Shown here: one piece after another, positions 15,848 through 22,298 of the stretch
Position numbering within the stretch: position 1 is the stretch's first letter
Layout of the letters: each line of letters begins with the position of its first letter
Assembly: GCA_017443145.1 (NCBI GenBank)
Contig: JAFSPA010000014.1
Span: 1 to 36,602, forward strand
Length of the DNA stretch: 36,602 nt
Direction: 5' to 3'
Source of the DNA: Paludibacteraceae bacterium
GTDB lineage: Bacteria; Bacteroidota; Bacteroidia; Bacteroidales; Paludibacteraceae
The notes under the pieces: generated by a model
Seen by the model: the letters and a program-made list of their open reading frames with translations, nothing else
The model's database searches: none
What the model was told of the DNA's origin: nothing
Translations under genes and position numbers: made by a program

Positions 15848-17192
15848 TACAAACGCACAGATATTACGATTAGCCATACCGAGCATTCTGGCAAGCATCA
15901 CCATTCCGCTGGTGGGCTTGGTAGATACAGCCATTATCGGGCATATATCCGATGCGTCTGCTATCGGCGGTATCGCAATAGGCACAATGCTGTTCGATTT
16001 GTTATACTGGAACTTCGGCTTCTTGAGAGTAGGTACTTCTGGTATGACCGCACAGGCTTTTGGGCGGCAGGATAAAACAGAGTGCTCGAAGTTATTGGCG
16101 CAGAGTCTTGCCTTATCGGCTTTCGGAACAATGCTCGTTTGGGCTATACAATGGTTGTTCGTTACGGCTGTTTTGGCATGTGTTTCTTGCTCACCTGAAG
16201 TGGAAATCTTTGCGCGCAAGTACTTCTTTATCCGTATCTGGGCAGCACCGGCCACCTTGTCGCTCATGACCTTCCGCGGCTGGTTTATCGGTATGCAAGA
16301 TGCAATGTCACCCATGATTTGTGATGTGATAATCAATGTGGTAAATGTCATATCGTCCTATATATTAGCCATTTACACACCGCTTGGCACATTAGGCGTA
16401 GCGCACGGAACAGTGATTGCACAATATGTAGGACTGGTTATTGCGACTATCTTCTTGTTGACCAAATATAAGCCATATCTCCAAGAGTTCGGACACTTGA
16501 GGCATGTAATGCGTTGGTCGGAGTTACGGCATCTCTTATCGCTCAACGGCAATCTGTTTATTCGGTCTTTGTGCTTCATGATTGTGTATGTCGGCTTTAC
16601 ATCCATTGCCGGCAGTTACGGTGATATTGAACTGGCAGTCAGCAGTATATTGATGAAACTGTTTATGCTGTTTAGTTACTTCGTGGACGGTTTTGCGTAT
16701 GCCGGAGAAGCATTGGTCGGCAAACTATTCGGTGAACACGATAAACATGTGGATATTCATCAACGACTTTCCACGTTGCTTAAAGACTTGTTCGGGTGGA
16801 GTATTGGAGTAGGCGTGCTCTTTATGCTTGTGTATGCGTTAAGTGGAATAAATAGTATTTCTATCATGACGGATGAAATAGATGTGCTTAACGCTTCCAG
16901 ACCCTATATTCCATGGCTGATTGCCATGCCGCTTGTCTCGACGCTGGCCTTTATGTGGGACGGCATCTATATCGGCGCCACAGCAGGTCGTCCTATTCGT
17001 AACGCGATGATTTGGTCAGCATTGGGTTTTGTGGTTGCATACGTGGCTTTATATCGCGTATGGGGCATCCAAGCGCTCTATACCGCGTATTTTGTGCATT
17101 TAATCGTTCGTGTGGTATATTTATCAATAGGTTGGAAATATGTTGTTAGAAAATCGCAAGTGGAAAGTCCTCAAGTCGGAGAACATTCTTAA
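15840..17192 (+). CDS. MATE-family efflux transporter (DinF-like)
   Basis: 450 aa with about twelve membrane helices. The N-terminus I-L-R-L-A-I-P-S-I-L-A-S-I-T-I-P-L-V-G-L-V-D-T-A-I-I-G-H is typical of MATE exporters, and the two six-helix halves are recognisable (second half begins near W-S-E-L-R-H-L-L-S-L-N). The protein should extrude a cationic compound against Na+ or H+; the substrate is unknown. Translation must start at the TTG at 15840, since a stop lies directly upstream in frame, giving an 8-bp overlap with mnmA. The 3' end overlaps the NUDIX gene by 53 bp. Confidence 0.88.
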   Translation: MSSTNAQILRLAIPSILASITIPLVGLVDTAIIGHISDASAIGGIAIGTMLFDLLYWNFGFLRVGTSGMTAQAFGRQDKTECSKLLAQSLALSAFGTMLVWAIQWLFVTAVLACVSCSPEVEIFARKYFFIRIWAAPATLSLMTFRGWFIGMQDAMSPMICDVIINVVNVISSYILAIYTPLGTLGVAHGTVIAQYVGLVIATIFLLTKYKPYLQEFGHLRHVMRWSELRHLLSLNGNLFIRSLCFMIVYVGFTSIAGSYGDIELAVSSILMKLFMLFSYFVDGFAYAGEALVGKLFGEHDKHVDIHQRLSTLLKDLFGWSIGVGVLFMLVYALSGINSISIMTDEIDVLNASRPYIPWLIAMPLVSTLAFMWDGIYIGATAGRPIRNAMIWSALGFVVAYVALYRVWGIQALYTAYFVHLIVRVVYLSIGWKYVVRKSQVESPQVGEHS

Positions 17193-17691
17193 ACTTGGTC
17201 CTTGGCTGTCTGTAAGACAAGAGTGCGTGGAATTGCCTAATGGCACGCAGATTCCTACGTGGTTTATTCTTGAGTTCCCAGACTGGATTAATGTGATTGC
17301 AATCACTAAAGAGGGCAAGATGGTCATGATAGACCAGTATCGTCATGCCCTTGGCGAAACGCATTACGAGATTGTTGCAGGAGTTGTAGATCCTGGCGAA
17401 ACACCTTTAGAGGCTGCTAAACGTGAGTTGTTGGAGGAAACCGGCTTTGGCGGAGGAGAGTGGAGCACATTCATGCAACTCAGTCCCAATCCTACCAATC
17501 ACAATAACATATCGTATACTTTTTTGGCCTTGGGCGTAGAGCAGATTGCTACGCAACATGAAGAAAAGACGGAAGATATCCATATTCATGTGATGGGGAA
17601 GGAGGAAGTCTATCACTTGCTGGAACAAGGTGAAATCGTGCAAGCACTCCACGCTGCTCCGTTGTGGAAGTACTTTGCGACCATAAAATAA
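17140..17691 (+). CDS. NUDIX hydrolase, ADP-ribose pyrophosphatase-like
   Basis: 183 aa. The NUDIX box begins at about Gly 81 (G-V-V-D-P-G-E-T... R-E-L-L-E-E-T-G-F), with the Glu residues that bind Mg2+. The N-terminal part (W-K-V-L-K-S-E-N-I... W-L-S-V-R-Q-E) and the D-Q-Y-R-H-A segment before the box resemble ADP-ribose pyrophosphatases, so hydrolysis of ADP-ribose or a nucleotide sugar is likely. Its ATG lies 53 bp inside the MATE gene in another frame; the conserved W-K-V-L start makes a later start unlikely, so the overlap is probably real. Confidence 0.88.
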   Translation: MLLENRKWKVLKSENILKLGPWLSVRQECVELPNGTQIPTWFILEFPDWINVIAITKEGKMVMIDQYRHALGETHYEIVAGVVDPGETPLEAAKRELLEETGFGGGEWSTFMQLSPNPTNHNNISYTFLALGVEQIATQHEEKTEDIHIHVMGKEEVYHLLEQGEIVQALHAAPLWKYFATIK

Positions 17692-17720
17692 CCATAAATC
17701 GCATTTTTTCTGCAAAATTA

Positions 17721-17752
17721 TTTGGCTGTTCCATTTATTTGTAGTAATTTTG
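17721..17752 (+). promoter_or_regulatory. Promoter of the riboswitch transcript
   Basis: TTTG at 17721-17724, 20 bp, TAATTTTG at 17745-17752. It lies about 36 bp before the riboswitch P1 stem. Confidence 0.7.
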
Positions 17753-17788
17753 CGGTCGAATTCGGAGAATTACTGAATTCAGACATAA

Positions 17789-17945
17789 GAAATGGTGGTT
17801 TACACTATGTGTAATTAAAAGGGAATCCGGTGAAATTCCGGAACAGACCCGCTACTGTGAGTCCTAAAAGGATTCTACAAAAAGTCACTGGCACAGGCTG
17901 GGAAGGCGTAGAATTAGGACGAGTCAGGAGACCTGCCTCCATTTC
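17789..17945 (+). ncRNA. Cobalamin riboswitch aptamer
   Basis: The core consensus is clear: GGGAATCCGGTGAAATTCCGG (starting 17821), ACAGACCCGCTACTGTGA (17843-17860), AAGTCACTGGC (17882-17892), GCTGGGAAGGCG (17897-17908) and the AGTCAGGAGACCTGCC end (17922-17937). P1 is GAAATGG (17789-17795) pairing with CCATTTC (17939-17945). It should bind adenosyl- or methylcobalamin and reduce expression of the DUF4465 gene when B12 is plentiful. Confidence 0.95.
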
Positions 17946-18042
17946 GTTCAAGAATGCTCTCGAGGAGATGGAGCAACGAACAAGACAAGGCACAGTTGTT
18001 GCGCTGAAGTTACGCGAATAGGCGTAAAGCGTTTGTTGGTAT

Positions 18043-18077
18043 CCACTTCTCAGAGTTGAGTAGTGGAATTGTTTTTT
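18043..18077 (+). terminator. Terminator-like hairpin of the riboswitch expression platform
   Basis: CCACTTCTC (18043-18051) pairs with GAGTAGTGG (18058-18066) around a 6-nt loop, with one T-T mismatch, then a T run at 18072-18077. It lies about 100 nt after the aptamer and 50 nt before the ATG at 18129. This suggests transcriptional control, but the alternative antiterminator was not traced. The rest of 17953-18128 shows no gene. Confidence 0.65.
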
Positions 18078-18128
18078 AGGCGTATACCTAAGATATAATT
18101 AACAACAAACAAAAACTAATTAAACATT

Positions 18129-19712
18129 ATGAGAAAGTTATTTACATTTTGTGCAGCCGTTCTGTTCGCAGGAGCGATGTCGGCTGAAGTAATTACGATG
18201 GATCTCACAACAGCGACGAACCTCAACAGCGAGGCAATACGTTATGAGACCAAGAATACCCCTGCTACTTACTACAACAACCTGAAGGACGTAATGGACA
18301 GCACCTACAGCGAGGTAGGTGATTATTCGCAGATTATGACCAATGACGGTATCTTCTTTCTTGATCACCTTCCAACAGGCGATTCGTACAGTGGTAGTAG
18401 CTGGGAAGGCTTTACGCTGAGTAAAGTGGCAGCTGACACAGTGAACCAATTCGCTTGCACAGCAAAGGGTGGTGTAGCCGGCGTAGGTACTCCGTTTGTT
18501 CTTGCATACTATTCCGAGTATGCAGCATTGGCTATTTTGGATCACTCTCCTTGCCATGTTACGTTCGCGAACGAGTATTATCCGGTAGAGGTAATGATCT
18601 GCATGGACGCGCTGACCAGACGCGATGTGACTGTCGGTGGTGGCTATGCACGCGCTTTCACCGAGAATGACACACTGAGAATGAAGATTTATGCAGTAGA
18701 TGAGTACGGCGATAACGATGATACGGTGGATCCTGTTATCTACGATATGGCAGTAGGTCAAAAGTTCGAGAATGGTTGGGTTAAGATTGACTTGACCTCG
18801 CTGGGCAAGACATTAGGCTTGAACTTTGAGATGAGCTCAACCGATCAATCGTACGGAATGGCTAACACATCGTTGTATTTCGCAATGGACAAGCTCGCAA
18901 TTAGCGATAAAAAGCCTCAAAAGGTTGCTACCTTCGAGAACGAGGCAGGTGGTATCAATGTGGCTAAGGCTGATACTTGTTGGCAAGGCGCTGACGTTCC
19001 GGTAATCGGTTGGAACAGCTGGACGAGCGGAACATACAACTTCCGGAGTTACTATGGCGGTAACAGCGGCTATGGTGACTACTACACATCATTTACTGTA
19101 ACGAACGAGACGACTAACACCTCTACGGGCTATACAGAAGCTTATCGTAGCGCGAAGGGTGGTGCATACGAAGGAGAGAACTTCGTAGTATGGAATATGT
19201 ACAACGACACAATTACTTTCGACGCACAAGTAGTTCCTGGCTTCTTTATCAACAACACTGCTTATGCAGTTACATCAATGGTTAACGGAGACAGCTTTGC
19301 TAAGGCATTTGGCAAAGACGACTGGTTCAAACTGACCTGCATTGGCGTGAAAGGTGGTGCACAAGTAGCAACGAAAGACTTCTATCTGGCTCAAAACGGC
19401 GAATATGTGGTAGGCTGGACATATGTTGATCTGTCCGAACTGGGTGAGATTGACGGTCTGACATTCGGTATGTCAAGTAGCGATGAAACAGGTGGCTACA
19501 TGAATACTCCTGCTTACTTTGCAATGGATAACTTCGGTGCAGCCAAGCCGGATCCATACGTAGAGCCTGAGCGCGCTATCTTCCCGGATCGTCCGTCAGC
19601 AATTGAAAGTGTACGTGCTAACGAGAAAGTGACGAAGGTAATCCGCAACGGTCAAGTGCTGATTATCCGTGGTAACAACGTTTACACAATCCTTGGCAAC
19701 GAGGTTAAATAA
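18129..19712 (+). CDS. Secreted B12-locus protein with two DUF4465 domains and short C-terminal tail signal
   Basis: 527 aa with signal peptide (MRKLFTFCAAVLFAGAMSA). Two DUF4465-like domains repeat: each carries a Ser/Gly/Tyr-rich start with W-E-G-F or G-W-N-S-W, a G-W-x-x-x-D-L-x-x-L-G segment, and a closing M-S-S-x-D with Y-F-A-M-D (about 265-292 and 460-485). The final 25 residues (K-V-I-R-N-G-Q... Y-T-I-L-G-N-E-V-K) match tails of two other secreted proteins here. Families with this domain are often found in Bacteroidetes B12 uptake loci; the cobalamin riboswitch in front agrees. A role in binding or presenting corrinoids at the surface is inferred. The btu genes lie on the opposite, convergent strand. 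Confidence 0.82.
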   Translation: MRKLFTFCAAVLFAGAMSAEVITMDLTTATNLNSEAIRYETKNTPATYYNNLKDVMDSTYSEVGDYSQIMTNDGIFFLDHLPTGDSYSGSSWEGFTLSKVAADTVNQFACTAKGGVAGVGTPFVLAYYSEYAALAILDHSPCHVTFANEYYPVEVMICMDALTRRDVTVGGGYARAFTENDTLRMKIYAVDEYGDNDDTVDPVIYDMAVGQKFENGWVKIDLTSLGKTLGLNFEMSSTDQSYGMANTSLYFAMDKLAISDKKPQKVATFENEAGGINVAKADTCWQGADVPVIGWNSWTSGTYNFRSYYGGNSGYGDYYTSFTVTNETTNTSTGYTEAYRSAKGGAYEGENFVVWNMYNDTITFDAQVVPGFFINNTAYAVTSMVNGDSFAKAFGKDDWFKLTCIGVKGGAQVATKDFYLAQNGEYVVGWTYVDLSELGEIDGLTFGMSSSDETGGYMNTPAYFAMDNFGAAKPDPYVEPERAIFPDRPSAIESVRANEKVTKVIRNGQVLIIRGNNVYTILGNEVK

Positions 19713-19737
19713 ATACAATTAAATTCCATGTTTTACG

Positions 19738-19769
19738 AAAATAGCGGCGCGGGAGCGTCGCTATTTTTT
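19738..19769 (+). terminator. Rho-independent terminator of the DUF4465 gene
   Basis: AAAATAGCGGCGC (19738-19750) pairs with GCGTCGCTATTTT (one G-T wobble) around a GGGA loop, followed by a T run. It lies between the two convergent stops and should stop riboswitch transcription from entering the btu operon antisense. Confidence 0.85.
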
Positions 19770-19788
19770 GTGTTATGAGAGTAGGGGA

Positions 19789-20706
19789 TTAGTGAATTGG
19801 TTGGCCGAGGAGATTAAACGTCCTGTCACCGGACTGAATGATTATTTGGCCGTCTATTAAACGTTTAGCGTTTAGTGTTGAGCGTTTAGCGTTTAGTTTT
19901 TCTATTTCGGTACGGAGATGGAGGTCGGTGGCACCTGTTACTTCTGTAGAGGTTTCGCCGAGGTCGCCACAGGTTTGGTCCATGCCGTTATAGACTTTGA
20001 CGAAGTGAATACCCGGGAGAGTGACGGGTTGGCCTGCACTGTTGACTGCCCAGTCGATTTTGAGTTTGGCTCTGTCGTCGTCGTTGGGATAGTTATCGGC
20101 ATAACCGAAGCCAAAGGGATTGAGAACCCACATCGTGGTATAGACGGCGTTCTTAGGCAGGATAGTGCCGTGTAGTGTATATTCGTCCTCCTCTAACCAC
20201 TGGGGGTAATAGGGTTGCTTGTGGAAGGGATTCTTAATGGTGTCGGCCTCGCGACGGTAGGTAGAGTCCACATTGTACCAGCAGGCTTTACTGCCGTACT
20301 CGGAACCTGCTAACTCGAACCACTCGTCATCGGGTTCGCCGTTGCCGTTCTTGTCGTAACTGACCATGACGATACCGGGCTCTGCATTGCCTTCAAACGC
20401 ATTACCGAGGACAATGAAGTCGTACTCGTCTTTGACGTTCTCGACCATGTGGTCAAAGCCGAAGACGATGTATCCTCCCCAGCCACCGAGGGAGATAAGG
20501 CCTTGATTATCGTTGCAAATGGCAGTCTCGACTTTCTGAATGATATCGGCCTTGGTGTCACCGGTTTGGTATTTGGGATAGACATTGACGAACTGGCCCA
20601 TACCGGGGAGGAAGTCGTAAACCTTACTGATATACGGCGTGCTGCCAAAAGCAGCTACGCTCAATAGGAGATAGGAGATAGTAAATAGGAGATAGACTTT
20701 TTTCAT
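19789..20706 (-). CDS. BtuG-associated secreted cell-surface protein with short C-terminal tail signal
   Basis: 305 aa, last gene of the mmd-btu-nrd operon, 6 bp after btuG. Signal peptide MKKVYLLFTISYLLLSVAAFG. The body has motifs that I associate with surface proteins next to BtuG-type genes: G-M-G-Q-F-V-N, I-S-L-G-G-W-G-G-Y-I-V-F-G-F-D-H, V-L-G-N-A-F-E-G-N-A-E-P-G-I-V-M-V-S and N-G-N-G-E-P-D-D-E-W-F-E-L-A-G-S-E (a possible Ca2+ loop). Function unproven; help in corrinoid capture is inferred from the locus. The last 25 residues match the shared tail (R-L-I-D-G-Q... F-N-L-L-G-Q-P-I-H). Just before the tail, K-L-N-A-K-R-S-T-L-N-A-K-R is encoded by a heptamer repeat otherwise seen between genes, and the signal peptide is also encoded by repeated TATCTCC units. 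Confidence 0.78.
   Translation of the reverse strand: MKKVYLLFTISYLLLSVAAFGSTPYISKVYDFLPGMGQFVNVYPKYQTGDTKADIIQKVETAICNDNQGLISLGGWGGYIVFGFDHMVENVKDEYDFIVLGNAFEGNAEPGIVMVSYDKNGNGEPDDEWFELAGSEYGSKACWYNVDSTYRREADTIKNPFHKQPYYPQWLEEDEYTLHGTILPKNAVYTTMWVLNPFGFGYADNYPNDDDRAKLKIDWAVNSAGQPVTLPGIHFVKVYNGMDQTCGDLGETSTEVTGATDLHLRTEIEKLNAKRSTLNAKRLIDGQIIIQSGDRTFNLLGQPIH
19858..19893 (-). repeat. TAAACRC heptamer repeat inside a coding region
   Basis: On the coding strand CTAAACGC-type heptamers are repeated about five times (with one CTCAACA variant) and encode K-L-N-A-K-R-S-T-L-N-A-K-R. Nearly the same repeat occurs between fabD and aspS (35193-35226) and, shorter, between mce and mmdA. Confidence 0.75.
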
Positions 20707-20712
20707 ACTATT

Positions 20713-21846
20713 TTAGTTATACAATGCGGCAAAATGTGCAGGGATATCACCGGTACGGACGCTCCATTTGGCTTTGCCGTCTTGTCCGATGCACCAGAGG
20801 GCACCGGGTTCGACGTAGTTTTTGGCATCGGTAACGAAGATATCCTTGGTGATAGGATGGACCATCACACCATAGGGCACCTCAATCTCTACCGTCGGGT
20901 CGTTGAACCATTGGTTCGCCACGATCTTGCGGGTTTGGGTGTTGATGATGTGGTAGGAGGTGTTGGAGGAATAATAGTCTCCGGAGCAGGTATAGAGCGA
21001 GTCGCCGCAGATATACATATCGCTGACGTTGACAGCGAGGAAGTCAATGACCTTATTTGTCTGTGTATCAAGACAATAGAGCTTAGGTTGTACGGTCTTG
21101 TAGTTACCACGCGAAGAGACCCAGAGCCGATTATGACCATCTCTTCGCACCCGCCATAAGTTGACAGCAACAGGGATGCGTGATGTCTCCTTGAAGGTGG
21201 TGAGGTCGATGACGGAAAGGGTGTTCTCGTAGTTAGGGGACATGTATCCGCCGGAGTTGGCGACATAGAGGGTATTGCCAACGATGGTCAGTTCGTCGGG
21301 CTGATAACCGACGAGACAGGTGCTGACGATTTGCAGCGAAGCGGTGTCGAACTTAGCGACGTAACCTATCTGCGCCTTGGAGGCATCGGAGACGATAGGC
21401 CCAGCGTACGAAGTGACATAGCCATAACCGTCCTTAAACGTCAGATAGCGGCAGTTAGGGACCTCGATAGTGCCAATATGTTTGGCTGTGCGGGCGTCCA
21501 TGACCTCAACGAGATTAGAGGCATTGATGACGGCATAGAGCCGATTGCCGTAGATTTGGAGGTCGTTACCCACGTCGCCTAATGACTGCGCGATATCGGG
21601 ATTGGCAGCGGAGTAGATATTACGGGTGTAGGTGGCGGTAGTGAAGTCGTAGTAGTCGAGCGTGGCTTTATTAGAGCCCATATTGCCCTCGTTGAGCAGG
21701 TAGAGACCAACGACCTGAGAAAGGACGGTGTCGCCTTTGTGTTCCTCTTCCGGAGGGAGAATGACTTCGTCCGTCCTACAGCCATATAGCAGGAAAAGTG
21801 CGGTAGTAACGACCGCACCGAATAGTATAGTGAATAGTTTTCTCAC
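20713..21846 (-). CDS. btuG: BtuG-like surface lipoprotein, YncE-type beta-propeller for vitamin B12 capture
   Basis: 377 aa from the GTG at 21846, which gives MRKLFTILFGAVV and a lipobox L-L-Y-G-C with Cys 23. A TTG at 21870 would bury the signal and is rejected. The GTG overlaps the nrdG stop by 4 bp (GTGA). The mature part is a repeated beta-propeller (blades with L-Y-V-A-N-S-G-G, L-S-V-I-D-L-T-T-F, L-W-V-S-S-R-G, Y-C-L-D-T-Q-T, I-F-V-T-D-A-K-N-Y), like the DUF5074/YncE proteins. BtuG of Bacteroides binds B12 extremely tightly and passes it to BtuB; this role is assigned from fold and the btuB in the same operon. Confidence 0.85.
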   Translation of the reverse strand: MRKLFTILFGAVVTTALFLLYGCRTDEVILPPEEEHKGDTVLSQVVGLYLLNEGNMGSNKATLDYYDFTTATYTRNIYSAANPDIAQSLGDVGNDLQIYGNRLYAVINASNLVEVMDARTAKHIGTIEVPNCRYLTFKDGYGYVTSYAGPIVSDASKAQIGYVAKFDTASLQIVSTCLVGYQPDELTIVGNTLYVANSGGYMSPNYENTLSVIDLTTFKETSRIPVAVNLWRVRRDGHNRLWVSSRGNYKTVQPKLYCLDTQTNKVIDFLAVNVSDMYICGDSLYTCSGDYYSSNTSYHIINTQTRKIVANQWFNDPTVEIEVPYGVMVHPITKDIFVTDAKNYVEPGALWCIGQDGKAKWSVRTGDIPAHFAALYN

Positions 21847-22298
21847 TTCGTTTGGAACAAAGCTGTACAATCTTCCATCTTTCCGTCCACGATACGATAG
21901 AAGCGCTGGTTGGTAGTGGGGGACTTGAGTCCGCCTAATGCTTCGACGTAGGGCCCGACCTTGATGAAGTCAAATTGGTCGATTGGCCAGTCGATAGGGA
22001 GCTCGGTCAAACCGGTGTACCAGGCGACTTTTTTCTTACGCAGACGGATAGCTCCTGCCACTTTAAGTACGGAGTCTAAGTCATTGTCACCACCCATCAT
22101 AGCAACGCATGTGACGTAAGGGTAGGTGGCGAGCAGATTGTCCAGAATAGGTAGTGTGAGTTCCTCGCCCAGAGATGTCGCGAGCTGTGGGCTGTGACAT
22201 CCCGGGCAATGGTGAGGACATTCACTCAGGTTAAGGGCTAACGTAGTTTCGTCAGGCACTTCCTGAAAAACAATATCGTAATCGGCGAGTCTTAGCAT
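21843..22298 (-). CDS. nrdG: Anaerobic ribonucleotide reductase activating protein (radical SAM)
   Basis: 151 aa. The NrdG radical-SAM Cys motif is C-P-H-H-C-P-G-C at about 27-34 (C-x3-C-x2-C), followed by H-S-P-Q-L. The M-M-G-G-D-N-D motif at about 67-73 corresponds to the GGE-like SAM site, and K-V-G-P-Y lies near the end. It generates the glycyl radical on NrdD. The ATG overlaps the nrdD stop by 7 bp, and the stop overlaps the btuG GTG by 4 bp, so translation of btuG is coupled to it. Confidence 0.93.
   Translation of the reverse strand: MLRLADYDIVFQEVPDETTLALNLSECPHHCPGCHSPQLATSLGEELTLPILDNLLATYPYVTCVAMMGGDNDLDSVLKVAGAIRLRKKKVAWYTGLTELPIDWPIDQFDFIKVGPYVEALGGLKSPTTNQRFYRIVDGKMEDCTALFQTK

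Noticed and set aside
17830..18021. Small open frame within the riboswitch region
   Set aside because: It coincides with the conserved cobalamin aptamer, which explains the sequence.
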